A stretch of DNA of 20,386 nucleotides from a virus: IMG/VR virus record IMGVR_UViG_3300022562_000006, positions 1 to 20,386 of that record; one strand, given 5' to 3'. Under the pieces are notes generated by a model. It had not been told where the DNA came from. It saw only the letters and a program-made list of their open reading frames with translations, and searched no databases. This document shows, piece after piece, positions 5,690 through 13,848 of the stretch (within the stretch, counting starts at the first letter, position 1; every line of letters starts with the position of its first letter). Made by a program: the position numbers and the translations under genes.

Positions 5690-7921
5690 TCATTGCTGAC
5701 CACCGATTGTCATGCGACCAAGCGGAAGGCGAGGCGCGATCTGTTCTTCCTGAGACAGCGCAGCGCCAGCGCCAGCGCCCACAGCAGCCTCTCTGGCCGT
5801 GCCAACGATCTGGCGAGGGGCGTTGCGCTGTGCTGCCGTCATCGCTGACATCATCGCCCCGTATGGCTCACGGATGATTGCCCCGAGCCAGTTTTGCAAA
5901 AGAAGTTGCCCAGGGCCAGATTTGACGAAACTTGCTGTCAGCCTCGGGATCATCCCAAGCGCCGCGTTGGCGCTGTTGGATGCGTTGATCGCGGTGTTTG
6001 TCGCCTTAGCAGCCACATTGGAGAACTGCGTGATGACATCGCGCTCGGCCTTGCTGAACAGAGCATTCACAACGCCGGAGTTGTTTTGGTTAAGGTTCTG
6101 CCACGCCTTCTTGAAGTTGACGCCAGAGACCTGGCGCTCACCGCCACGGAAAGCGCCTTCAGCAGTGTCCGCCAAGCGGATGAATGCCTCTTGGCGCAGC
6201 GCGTTCCATTCGCTTTCCGGCAGTTTGTTTTTCAGCGTTAGGAGATCACGCGGCAGCTTTGTCTTGGAAGCAAGGCCAGATGCGGTCATCGTGAAGATGG
6301 CGTTGGCAGCCTCCTCGGGGGCGACCTTCAACTGGCGCTGGCCATCGCGCGTCACCTTCTCAGTCAGCACGTTCAGGATGCCACCCGTGCTATCCCAAGT
6401 TTTCTTGTATTCTGCCCAGTTCTTAATTGCGTTCGACCATGCCTTCACGGCCTGCTGATCCCCAATAACAAGTTGGTTATTGACCGCATCTGTCAGGCGC
6501 TTGTCAAAGTCAGTGAGGATTTTCCCTGCAACAACACCGTCTGGGGTGGGCGCGCCTTCACGAAGGCTGCCAACCTGCTGACGCCACATCTGCAACGCGT
6601 TCACATCGCCGCCGTTGGCCATGATCTCGTCAAGCCTCAACAAGTATTCATCAACTTTTGGCGTGGCGATGGGGCTGCTGAGACCGCGATAAGTTCCGCG
6701 CACGGCATCTGCAATATTGATCGCCTCATCCGGCGTGACGTAAGCGGCACCAGACGCACGGGCTTGCTTGTAAAGATCATCCGCACGCGCCTTATCGCCA
6801 GCGCGTGCTGCCACAAGCGCCTCCTGTGCAAGCTGCCCTCCCTGGCCCTTGGGGACGGGCATAGCGCCAGGGCGCAAGCCTTCAGATATTGCGCCGATGT
6901 TCTCGCGCAGTGCCTCCTGCTGGCCCGTGCGGAATTGTGTCATCACGTCCTCGGCGCGAGATCCATAGACGCCGCTTGCCATTGCATCTTCGGCAAGCTG
7001 TTGACCTTTGCTGCCGGTGATCTGGCCTTGCGTCATTGGAACTTCAACAGGAAGGCCGCGTGACATTGCGGTCACGGCGGCAGCGCCAGGATCAACGCCG
7101 GCACGCGCCTGCTTCTGGATCTCAGCCGCAACTGCCGCTGTAACCTGATCGGGATCAAGGCCGGCATCGCGCACCAGCTTTGCAGGGCCGGGAAGAAGCC
7201 GGCCATCGGGGGCCAGCACGCGATCAGCGCCGCCACGGCGCGCGGCAGACACCAAAGATCCGACCACGTTAAACAATTTTTCGCCGACAACACCGCCAGC
7301 CGCGCCAATCGGGATGTCCGAGATCTGGAACGGCGCACCGCTCATTGCAGAACTTGCACCTTCGACCAAAGCAGCCTCGCCCGCACCGATAGTGGCCGCG
7401 CCAAGCACGCCAGTTGTCGGCAGGCCGATAGCCCGCGCAGCGCGGCCAATGGGCGTTGCAGCGGCCACAGCACCAGTGGCCTGCAAAGCCTCGGTCATGC
7501 CAAGGCCAGGCTCATTCGGATAAAAGCGGGTGAATTGCCCGGTCTTTTTGCCATCGCGGCGCACCGGGAAGATTGCGACTAGCCTGCCGTTTTCGTCCTC
7601 TTGGAATTGCGTCTCAGGCTCGATATTCAGGATGCCGCTTTTCAAACGGTCCGGGCTGCGCGTGGTTGAGATAAGCGCCGTCATGCGGGCGCTTTCCGAT
7701 CCAGTCAGGCCAAGGTTAGCCTCGATCATGGACGGGATGGTCGGATCTGCATCAGATCCAGAAATGGCTGTAAAAAGCCGCGACAAGACGCCGGGCTTTT
7801 TTTCTTCGGGAGGCTGCGCGCCAAGCATTTTCTGCAATGCAGCATATGCCTGCTGCTCTGTCTCAGCGGTGACCTTGTATCGCGTGCCATCTGGCGTCGT
7901 CAGTTCATAATCAGCCATCAT
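5690..7921 (-). CDS. Ejection (DNA injection) protein, P22 gp16-like position
   Basis: The 743-residue protein sits where P22 encodes ejection protein gp16 (609 residues), the last of three proteins released into the periplasm and inner membrane to guide DNA. The N-terminus carries a short module (YELTTPDGTRYKVTAETEQQ, then AYAAL) that I recognise from the start of many phage injection proteins. An Ala/Gly-rich, hydrophobic stretch (~145-235) could interact with membrane. The rest is mostly helical, with a second Ala/Gly-rich patch near the C-terminus (VGAGAGAALS). There is no enzymatic motif. Two adjacent ATGs are possible: 7921 overlaps the upstream stop as ATGA, whereas 7918 has better spacing (7 bases) from AGGA. 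The role is inferred from order, length and composition. Confidence 0.75.
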   Translation of the reverse strand: MMADYELTTPDGTRYKVTAETEQQAYAALQKMLGAQPPEEKKPGVLSRLFTAISGSDADPTIPSMIEANLGLTGSESARMTALISTTRSPDRLKSGILNIEPETQFQEDENGRLVAIFPVRRDGKKTGQFTRFYPNEPGLGMTEALQATGAVAAATPIGRAARAIGLPTTGVLGAATIGAGEAALVEGASSAMSGAPFQISDIPIGAAGGVVGEKLFNVVGSLVSAARRGGADRVLAPDGRLLPGPAKLVRDAGLDPDQVTAAVAAEIQKQARAGVDPGAAAVTAMSRGLPVEVPMTQGQITGSKGQQLAEDAMASGVYGSRAEDVMTQFRTGQQEALRENIGAISEGLRPGAMPVPKGQGGQLAQEALVAARAGDKARADDLYKQARASGAAYVTPDEAINIADAVRGTYRGLSSPIATPKVDEYLLRLDEIMANGGDVNALQMWRQQVGSLREGAPTPDGVVAGKILTDFDKRLTDAVNNQLVIGDQQAVKAWSNAIKNWAEYKKTWDSTGGILNVLTEKVTRDGQRQLKVAPEEAANAIFTMTASGLASKTKLPRDLLTLKNKLPESEWNALRQEAFIRLADTAEGAFRGGERQVSGVNFKKAWQNLNQNNSGVVNALFSKAERDVITQFSNVAAKATNTAINASNSANAALGMIPRLTASFVKSGPGQLLLQNWLGAIIREPYGAMMSAMTAAQRNAPRQIVGTAREAAVGAGAGAALSQEEQIAPRLPLGRMTIGGQQ

Positions 7922-9255
7922 TCGATCCTTTGAATGGTGACGCCATCAATCACGACTGGCGCAGGCGCTGGCTTTGCCGCGCCTTTGGGTGCCTTGAAAT
8001 CAGCCAATGGGTTGGGCAACTCGCGCAGACGCTTGCGGGCTTCGGCCTGCGTGATCTCGCCGTCGAGACCCTGCCCTGCAATGATCGATGCTGCCACGTC
8101 GTATTCGTTGATGGCGCGGATGGTTTCGATGATGGTCTGGTTACCACCAGGTTGGTTGATAAGTGACGGCAGCGAGTTCTTAAACAAAAGCAAATCAGCA
8201 TCAGACATTGTGCCAGAACCTGCTGGGCGCTGTGCAGGAACAAGGCGGCTGATCGCAGCGTTGACAGCCTGAATGTCTCCAAGACCCTCGGTGGCGATAC
8301 CAAGACTTCCAAGGTAATCCTTGATTGCTGCGGTCCCGCCTGTTTCCACATTAGATAAAAGCGTTTCAAGGTTTTCCAGTTCGACCAAAGACCGGCTTGC
8401 TGTCGTGCCCTGATTGGCAATAGTTGAAAACTGGGTCGCAGCCTCCGCGCCTGCTTTCTTGGCAAATTCAGTTTCACCAGCGCCAACAATGTTCTGCACC
8501 AGCGGGCCTTTTTCAACCTCGCCTCCGCGCAGCATGAACTCGTTATACTCAGGCGTCCCAGGGGCAAGGCCAGCCTCTTTGGCGCGGAACTTTAGCTCAT
8601 CCACTTTCGCAGGGGGTTCGCCCTGCCCCTGTCCAGCCGTCTTCAAGATCATCTCGGCTTGCTCGGTAGTGATTTCGCCGGTGGCCACTAGCCTGGTCAA
8701 TGCAGCCGTTCCATAGCTTGCAGGATCAGCCTCAACAATTGACCGCGCAGCAGTCAACGCTTGAGCCTCGGCCATAGCCTCCGGCGTGCCTGCGTTCTGG
8801 GCAGCGGCAATGCGCTCATCAAAAAGTGACAAGGCCGCATCCTTGTTCCCCATCAGAGACGGGATTAGTGTCTCTATGGTGAACTGAATTTGCGGCTGCT
8901 TCTTCGACTCTTCAATCGCACCAAACGCGGTGCCCAGTTCCTCAAACGTCCCGGCATTTGCCAGCCGAACCTGATTAATCGCGTCTGTGGTCAACGTGCC
9001 ATTCAGGGCCATATCGCGAAGCTGCATCATCTGGGTCTGCATGGCCTCTGCCCTTGCACGCTCAGATGCCGCCGCCGCGCGCCGTTCTTCTTCCTGAGCC
9101 GCCGCACGGGCTTCTTGCGAAGCACGCAAGCCCATCATCTGCTCACGCTCTTGCATCACTTGCGTCTGCTCAATGTCTTGGCGACCCAAGCCATAGCCCA
9201 TCAGCGCCTGCTCAATCGGGCTTTTCACGTCAAGAATGTAGTTGATCGGTTCCAT
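7918..9255 (-). CDS. Ejection protein, P22 gp20-like position
   Basis: The 445-residue protein is close in length to P22 gp20 (471) and sits at the same place between the gp7-like and gp16-like genes. Residues ~28-75 form a strongly charged, Glu/Ala/Arg/Gln-rich coiled coil (including EEERRAAAASERARAEAMQT). The rest is predicted mainly helical, with a Gly-rich region near 210-240 and a proline/alanine linker near the C-terminus (PKGAAKPAPAPVV). There is no catalytic motif. Its start overlaps the previous stop as TAATG and its stop overlaps the next start as ATGA, so the three ejection genes are likely translated as a coupled set. The function is an inference from synteny; sequence similarity to gp20 is not evident by eye. 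Confidence 0.72.
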   Translation of the reverse strand: MEPINYILDVKSPIEQALMGYGLGRQDIEQTQVMQEREQMMGLRASQEARAAAQEEERRAAAASERARAEAMQTQMMQLRDMALNGTLTTDAINQVRLANAGTFEELGTAFGAIEESKKQPQIQFTIETLIPSLMGNKDAALSLFDERIAAAQNAGTPEAMAEAQALTAARSIVEADPASYGTAALTRLVATGEITTEQAEMILKTAGQGQGEPPAKVDELKFRAKEAGLAPGTPEYNEFMLRGGEVEKGPLVQNIVGAGETEFAKKAGAEAATQFSTIANQGTTASRSLVELENLETLLSNVETGGTAAIKDYLGSLGIATEGLGDIQAVNAAISRLVPAQRPAGSGTMSDADLLLFKNSLPSLINQPGGNQTIIETIRAINEYDVAASIIAGQGLDGEITQAEARKRLRELPNPLADFKAPKGAAKPAPAPVVIDGVTIQRIE

Positions 9256-9944
9256 TAGAACGGGCCTCCGCTGTAGAACATGCCCTGACCGAATGTCAGC
9301 GGGGCCGTTGCGCCTTTAGGCGTATATCCCTGATATGCCGCGCCACGCCCAACAAGGGTTCCGACATCTCCAAGCACATTGCCCCACGCTTGGCCCCTGG
9401 CCAAAGCCGATCCAGCCTGCGCTGCGCCGACCTGGCCATACAGGTTGGAAATGTTCGCACCAGTCTGCATGCCTGCTGTGCCAACGCCAGCCGCTGCATT
9501 CTGCCCCGCCGTCGCAAGCCCGCCCAGACGGCTATACTGCTGCTCAATCAGACCAGACAGGATCTGCGGACGGAACTGCGCTAGAGCAGTTTGCACATTG
9601 CCGCCACGAAGGCCGCCAGTGGCAGCCGCATTTTGCAGGATAGCTTCCTCACCCTGACGGGTCATTGCGGCAAATTCTGGGCCTCGCTCAATGGCGGTGA
9701 TCGCCGAGCGTTGGGCTTCTTCACCGCCAAGGCCCATCAATGCGGCCTGGCGCGAAAGCGCGGTCGTGCCTGTCTCAATGTAAGGTTTAAGCAAAGCCTG
9801 CATGGCGTCGAACTGACGGCGCTGCTCTTCAATACCCTTGTCTGCCGCTTGCGTTTGCGCTGTCGCAGCCGTCTTTGCAGCCTTTGACTGCACAACGCCG
9901 CTGACAACTGACCCGCCAATAACTGCTGCCGCAATCCAACTCAT
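9255..9944 (-). CDS. Ejection protein, P22 gp7-like position
   Basis: The 229-residue protein matches the length I recall for P22 gp7. An N-terminal hydrophobic segment (SWIAAAVIGGSVVSGVV, 2-18) is followed by an Ala/Gln-rich helix, then FDAMQALLKPYIETG (45-59), RGPEFAAMTRQGEEAILQNAAATGGLRGGN (88-117, read here in two overlapping blocks) and a Gly/Ala-rich C-terminal half. This pattern is frequent in phage 'DNA transfer' or injection proteins. I chose ATG 9944, which overlaps the cupin stop as ATGA and follows a GGGG-containing Shine-Dalgarno. A longer reading starting at 10025 would add 27 residues of out-of-character Arg/Gly-rich sequence lying over the cupin gene. It is the first of three consecutive ejection-type genes. 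Confidence 0.75.
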   Translation of the reverse strand: MSWIAAAVIGGSVVSGVVQSKAAKTAATAQTQAADKGIEEQRRQFDAMQALLKPYIETGTTALSRQAALMGLGGEEAQRSAITAIERGPEFAAMTRQGEEAILQNAAATGGLRGGNVQTALAQFRPQILSGLIEQQYSRLGGLATAGQNAAAGVGTAGMQTGANISNLYGQVGAAQAGSALARGQAWGNVLGDVGTLVGRGAAYQGYTPKGATAPLTFGQGMFYSGGPF

Positions 9945-10480
9945 TGGAAAGATCCCCCGAGATATTTGTGAACCGCAGCGTCGATGGCCTGCATGTTCAG
10001 CGCCGCGTCCTGCGCGCTTTTCCACGCATCGCTCTTGTCCACGAACATTTCTTCCAGCTTATCCACGTCGGTTTCCTCAGTAGCATAAGCGTTTACGAAT
10101 ACGGTGTCCTCAATGATATAGGCAAACTTCCGACCAGGCTGCCCGGTGAAGATATATGGACCTTCAATCACCTTGGCTTCACCATTGACGATCACCGCCA
10201 TCTTGCCCTTTAGCATGATGTTCATGTGTTCATGCTTGTGAGCGTGTCCCATGATGTAAGTGCCAGCAGGCAAGAAGGCCTCGCGCATATAAATGCCGTG
10301 TCCGAAGTGGTGAGAGACCGGGCAATCAACCTGCGGCGCGGCAAGCATCATTGCCTCGATCTGATCGAGTGATGTCGCAACCGCGATGTCGTTATTGACC
10401 TGCACCAACTCGCCCTCTGCGGAACATGGCTGCTGGATGCCGTTGGTCTCAGCGTCGGCAGTATCGCGCAAATCCTTCAT
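9941..10480 (-). CDS. Cupin-fold protein of unknown role in the structural module
   Basis: The 179-residue protein has a central single cupin barrel. PAGTYIMGHAHKHEHMNIML (71-90) supplies G73, H79, H81, H83 and H85, close to cupin motif 1, although the usual Glu is not in its standard place. GKMAVIVNGEAKVIEGP (92-108) continues the barrel. Motif 2 is degenerate: GQPGRKFAYIIEDTVFVNAY lacks its His. The C-terminal part (EETDVDKLEEMF, then a helical tail ending KYLGGSF) recurs in phage hypotheticals. The histidines suggest metal binding, but no substrate is evident. The gene holds the position of P22 gp14 before the ejection genes, and I see no similarity to gp14. The start at 10480 has GAGG 10 bases upstream. 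Confidence 0.8.
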   Translation of the reverse strand: MKDLRDTADAETNGIQQPCSAEGELVQVNNDIAVATSLDQIEAMMLAAPQVDCPVSHHFGHGIYMREAFLPAGTYIMGHAHKHEHMNIMLKGKMAVIVNGEAKVIEGPYIFTGQPGRKFAYIIEDTVFVNAYATEETDVDKLEEMFVDKSDAWKSAQDAALNMQAIDAAVHKYLGGSFQ

Positions 10481-10492
10481 TTTGCCAAGCCC

Positions 10493-10864
10493 TCAGTCAT
10501 CTTCTTCCCATGCCTGACAGGTGCGCAGGTTGTGGCAAACGAAATCAAATTTCTCGCAATAGCCGCGACCGCCACCATCCATGTCGAACTTATCCAAAGG
10601 AATGTTTTCCATCATGGCCTGCATCATCGGATCGTTTTTGAAGTATTCGCAATTCGCGCACAGGCGACGACGGGCTTCCTTTTCGTCCATGCCCCAAGCC
10701 TTACCGACCGATGCCCAATATTCCTTATTGGCCTTCGGGTCGACTGATGCCTTTTCAGGTCCAAGCTGCCACTCATCAATGACGCGCTGGCGGTTTTTGC
10801 GATTTTCAGCAGCGCTGACAATCTTCTTTTTTGGCAGGCCAAACTCAATCATCATTTCGTCCAT
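10493..10864 (-). CDS. Cysteine-cluster protein, probable metal binding
   Basis: The 123-residue protein has a basic, helical N-terminal half and a C-terminal cysteine cluster: C69 and C72 in RRLCANCEYF, C103 in GRGYCEKFDF, C110 in FVCHNL, C116 in RTCQAWE. The pattern is C-x2-C-x30-C-x6-C-x5-C, with an adjacent His111. This could hold zinc or an iron-sulphur cluster. CxxCxxF followed by aromatic-flanked cysteines recalls small HiPIP-like proteins, but the spacing is not the classical one. I recognise similar C-termini (CHKFDFICHNLRxCQAW style) in structural regions of other podovirus-type phages, with no assigned function. The start overlaps the previous stop as TAATG, with GGGAG upstream. 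Confidence 0.78.
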   Translation of the reverse strand: MDEMMIEFGLPKKKIVSAAENRKNRQRVIDEWQLGPEKASVDPKANKEYWASVGKAWGMDEKEARRRLCANCEYFKNDPMMQAMMENIPLDKFDMDGGGRGYCEKFDFVCHNLRTCQAWEEDD

Positions 10865-11199
10865 TATGCGATCTCCCGACCTGAAGCGCGGATGTTTATG
10901 GAGGTGCCAGTGCTGGCAATCGTGGAGATGAACCCGCCCGGCGCAATCACCTGCCCGACCAGTTCAGGGAAGGTGTAGGTCTCGGACGGCTGAAGCGTTT
11001 TCGTCTTTACGATCAGGTTGTCATTACCAGCAGATCCAGCAGATGCCACAAGGTTGACGCTGATCGTGCGCGCCACCGTATCGTAATTCGTGGCGGTGAA
11101 TTTGTCGATAATCGCTGTAACGCCGTTTGCCGTGTATTGTGATGTCTGAGCAACTTCGGCTGTCTTAGCCGGGATCAGAACCTTAGTGGAAACAGCCAT
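10864..11199 (-). CDS. Small beta-sandwich virion protein
   Basis: The 111-residue protein contains AKTAEVAQTSQYTANGVTAI (near 11-30), DKFTATNYDTVARTISVNLV, SETYTFPELVGQVIAPGGFI (near 72-91) and a final NIRASGREIA. The pattern, which includes a T/V-rich beta strand set and the 'IRASGRE' ending, is one I have seen in many phage hypothetical proteins near tail genes. No function is known to me. It has a very good ribosome binding site, GGAGG 6 bases before ATG, formed from the last codons of the upstream gene. Good translation and small size fit a multicopy virion component such as a decoration or tail accessory protein. Confidence 0.75.
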   Translation of the reverse strand: MAVSTKVLIPAKTAEVAQTSQYTANGVTAIIDKFTATNYDTVARTISVNLVASAGSAGNDNLIVKTKTLQPSETYTFPELVGQVIAPGGFISTIASTGTSINIRASGREIA

Positions 11200-11200
11200 G

Positions 11201-11998
11201 TTAGACCTCCAGAGAGCTTACGTTATCGGTTACCGTCAGGATGATTGATGGCACAGATGGATGGACGGCTGATGCAGCCTCGGCCAGCATAATGACAGAA
11301 ATGTCATCTACCTCCCACATCAATTCGATGTAATCTCCATCATTCAGTTGAATGACGTAATTCCATCCGGCAATGGATTCAGCGTTATTCCCCTGAATTC
11401 GGATCTGCCCAGAGCTGTCTGGAACATCTACTCCGTTCTTACGTAGCCAAATCCAGACTATTCCAACGCCGCCAGCCGTCTTGTCCAACTGAGCCGAGAA
11501 TTGGAGATTGTATACATTCGATCGATCAACATAAACGCGCGACGTGGGCGTCCCAAGATACACGCCCTGAGACAGATCTGTCGTGTTGAACGTCATGGCA
11601 TATGCGGTATTGATCGCAGCAGCCGTTTGTGTGGTGGTGTCATAGAACGACCCATAGCGTGGCGTTCTAAACTCTTTGGGCGGTGGCATTTGTTGCAACG
11701 CGGAAATCTGTTGCTGCAAATTATCAATCTGCTCTTGCGATGCAGGGCTGGGCGCGACGGCCAACAGATCTGTTACGCGCTTGGCGTCCGTTGCATCAGA
11801 CAGCGCCACCTCGGCCTTGTTGTCCGCCGCGCCAGTGGCTTGCGCGTTGTCAAGAATCAACTGTGTCAGCGTGGCAATTTCGGCAGGCGTCAACTGCCCA
11901 GCGACCTTGAACAGCCGCTCAATGGCGCGGATGGCGTCTGGGTCATTGCCGACAAAGGCGGCGATCTGGTTGCGGTTTAGCGGAGTTGGATCAGCCAT
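11201..11998 (-). CDS. Coiled-coil plus jelly-roll structural protein, candidate tail needle
   Basis: The 265-residue protein is in two parts. Residues 1-105 are helical: LNRNQIAAFVGND (7-19), AIRAIERLF (22-30), then a likely coiled coil through LTQLILDNA and QEQIDNLQQQISALQQM (88-104). Residues ~115-265 form a beta-rich globular domain with SFYDTTTQTAAAINTAYAMT, VYVDRSNVYNLQFSAQL, GIVWIWLRKNGVDVPDS and DGDYIELMWEVDD. This pattern resembles C1q/TNF-type jelly rolls common in phage adhesins. It directly follows the gp10-like hub, where P22 encodes the trimeric needle gp26. Phage Sf6 has a needle with a jelly-roll knob, so an analogous role is attractive. A fibre or head-fibre protein is the alternative. 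Start overlaps the gp10 stop as TGATG. Confidence 0.75.
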   Translation of the reverse strand: MADPTPLNRNQIAAFVGNDPDAIRAIERLFKVAGQLTPAEIATLTQLILDNAQATGAADNKAEVALSDATDAKRVTDLLAVAPSPASQEQIDNLQQQISALQQMPPPKEFRTPRYGSFYDTTTQTAAAINTAYAMTFNTTDLSQGVYLGTPTSRVYVDRSNVYNLQFSAQLDKTAGGVGIVWIWLRKNGVDVPDSSGQIRIQGNNAESIAGWNYVIQLNDGDYIELMWEVDDISVIMLAEAASAVHPSVPSIILTVTDNVSSLEV

Positions 11999-13398
11999 CA
12001 GAATGCCAGCGGTTCAACCCGCGCCTCCAGCCGTGCCATTGCAAGCTGCGCATCGCTGGTGCCGCGAAACTTCTGCAAACGCCAGTTGCGCATGGAACCC
12101 TGCTGAAGCCAGACCACCCGCTTGTTGTATTCGCCCAGCTTGCCCACGCGCGCCGGCTTCTCCACGCTGTAGGTCAGCCCGTCCAGTGAATACGATGTCC
12201 AGACAGTAGGATCGGCTCCGGGCTGCACGCGGCCAGTCAGGCTGACCAATTCCATTTCATGGAATATCGCCCCGCGCCCTTCGTTGTAAACGATGGCCGT
12301 GCCAAACTCCCAGCCAATTGTCTCGCCCCAGTGCGTGGCAATGCTCTTGTCCAGATAGCCAACGTCAGTGTCAGCAGGCTTGCAGACGTTCCAGCGATCA
12401 TAGGCCCAGACAGCATCGCAAACAGCCCACCGACCGAGACCGACCAGTGACGTGCGCAGGAAGAACCAAACAGGCTGGCCGACATCCTGCGTTCCTGCGG
12501 CGTCAAATACGATGGTCTGATCCGGCAGGTGGATTTCAAGAAACTGATGCGCGCCCTCGGTGCGCTCCTGCATAAACGACGATGCAAGTTGTGCCTCGGT
12601 GTAGCCAGCAAGGATTTCCTCAATCTCGCGCGTGGCGATCTTGGTCGTCGTGCCATTGGCTCCGATGTAGATTGAGATATTCTCGTTAGTGCCGCTTCCC
12701 ATGAAGGCGATCGCCTCACCGAACACGCAGCAGGTGTATGTGCCAAGTGTTCCCTTTTGCATCTGCGCGCCGGGGATGCGCTGAAATGGAAAACCTGCCG
12801 AACCAGTATTATCGAACACCTCGATGGTGTATCGGTTCAGCGCGTAAATCTCATTGCGCAGCTTTAACAGCGCCTCAATCGGATCAGGGTCAGCTTCCGA
12901 AGATCCATACTTCAGAGGATCAACGGCAAACGGATCATTCAAATCAGTGATGACCAAGAATTCGCCGTCGGTTGTCATGAAGTAGCCGTCAACCCAAACA
13001 ACCGTTAAAGCCGTTCCAAGATCTGGGTCAGTCACTTGCGAAAGCGTCGTGCCGTCATAGAGATAAAGCCGCCCACCAGACGTGACTGCCAGATAGTCAA
13101 AGCTATAGGTAAACGTCACGCGTCCGCCGCTGCCAACGTCACCGATGACCGTCACGGTTCCGTTCTGCGCAACAGTTACCAAGCTGGTTCCCATGACGCG
13201 GTAAAGCACACCGTTCCAGTTGATGCCGCCTCGGTTTGAGCCAGGCCCATCACCAGTCTTCACTATACCATCAGCCGGGCGGAGATAGCCCTCCGAGATG
13301 CCCGTTGATTTCGGAACGGGCACAAGGTTGACAGGATAGCCCGTCCGAAAGTCGGGCGTGCTGTCCGTGAAGATCCCGCTCAGCAGAGGAATTTGCAT
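11998..13398 (-). CDS. P22 gp10-like packaged-DNA stabilization / tail hub protein
   Basis: The 466-residue protein is very close in length to P22 gp10 (472), which binds gp4 under the portal and closes the tail so packaged DNA stays in. Similarity is visible: an early PVNLVPVPKSTGISEGYLRP (22-41) corresponds to PVNMLATPKE and SSGYLRSFPG in P22. VGSGGRVTFTYSFDYLAVTSGGRLYLYDG, KGTLGTYTCCVFGEAIAF and EIHLPDQTIVFDAAGTQ follow the same order, as does a final KRVVWLQQGSMRNWRLQKFR. The start overlaps the upstream stop as TAATG with GGTGG just before it. The neighbours (gp4-like two genes upstream and a needle candidate downstream) agree with the role. Confidence 0.92.
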   Translation of the reverse strand: MQIPLLSGIFTDSTPDFRTGYPVNLVPVPKSTGISEGYLRPADGIVKTGDGPGSNRGGINWNGVLYRVMGTSLVTVAQNGTVTVIGDVGSGGRVTFTYSFDYLAVTSGGRLYLYDGTTLSQVTDPDLGTALTVVWVDGYFMTTDGEFLVITDLNDPFAVDPLKYGSSEADPDPIEALLKLRNEIYALNRYTIEVFDNTGSAGFPFQRIPGAQMQKGTLGTYTCCVFGEAIAFMGSGTNENISIYIGANGTTTKIATREIEEILAGYTEAQLASSFMQERTEGAHQFLEIHLPDQTIVFDAAGTQDVGQPVWFFLRTSLVGLGRWAVCDAVWAYDRWNVCKPADTDVGYLDKSIATHWGETIGWEFGTAIVYNEGRGAIFHEMELVSLTGRVQPGADPTVWTSYSLDGLTYSVEKPARVGKLGEYNKRVVWLQQGSMRNWRLQKFRGTSDAQLAMARLEARVEPLAF

Positions 13399-13844
13399 TA
13401 AGCCACCCGGTACCAGGCGTTGGTTGCCGCATCGAAGCGCATGGTGAAGAAGCCGTTGACAGCGGCCAAGGTTGTCGGCGCGCCGGTGACGGTGGTGCCG
13501 CCAGCCGAGACAGTCAGCGCGCTGACGATCTGCGTGCAGTTGACGCTCACCTCTGACTTGTCGGCAGCGGATGTCGGCAGCACGATGGTGCCAGCTGCGA
13601 AGGTGCCTGTTGGCGTCAGCAGCAGCCAGGTGTCGCCCAGAGCGACAGTGACCGAGAACCCGGTGGCGCTGGGGGCCGCGTACTGCGTCGTCAGCGATCC
13701 CGGCAGCGTCAGATTGGCCTGCATGAACGACAGCAGCAGGCTCATCGATGCCTTGCGCGTGTCGCCGTTATTCGTGGACCATACGGCGAGGAGATCGCCA
13801 AGCTGGATCGTGTCGAGCGAAGAAAGCTGGTTGATGTTGGTCAT
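13398..13844 (-). CDS. Beta-rich structural protein inserted between gp4 and gp10
   Basis: The 148-residue protein begins with SLDTIQLGDLLAVWSTNNGD and RKASMSLLLSFMQANL (9-44), an N-terminal motif common in phage virion proteins. A beta-rich region follows, with GDTWLLLTPTGTFAAGTIVL, a Thr/Val-rich strand set and the ending FFTMRFDAATNAWYRVA. The final segment resembles the C-terminal modules of many fibre-associated proteins. P22 has no gene here: gp10 follows gp4 directly. The product might be a tail or head accessory, or an attachment adaptor. The gene begins 4 bases after the gp4 stop, with only a weak GGGAA upstream, and its stop overlaps gp10 as TAATG. Confidence 0.75.
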   Translation of the reverse strand: MTNINQLSSLDTIQLGDLLAVWSTNNGDTRKASMSLLLSFMQANLTLPGSLTTQYAAPSATGFSVTVALGDTWLLLTPTGTFAAGTIVLPTSAADKSEVSVNCTQIVSALTVSAGGTTVTGAPTTLAAVNGFFTMRFDAATNAWYRVA

Positions 13845-13848
13845 CGCG

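Noticed and set aside
5688-5701. Small hairpin GGTCA-GCAA-TGACC at the end of the gp16-like gene
   Set aside because: It has only 5 bp and no T run, so it is too weak to call a terminator.
5638-5703. 22-residue N-terminal extension of the tailspike
   Set aside because: The ATG at 5637 has AAGGA at ideal distance and starts the conserved head-binding domain; the extension would also overlap the gp16-like gene.
9945-10025. 27-residue N-terminal extension of the gp7-like protein
   Set aside because: It lies over the cupin gene, is Arg/Gly-rich unlike the rest, and the internal ATG at 9944 has ATGA coupling and a Shine-Dalgarno.
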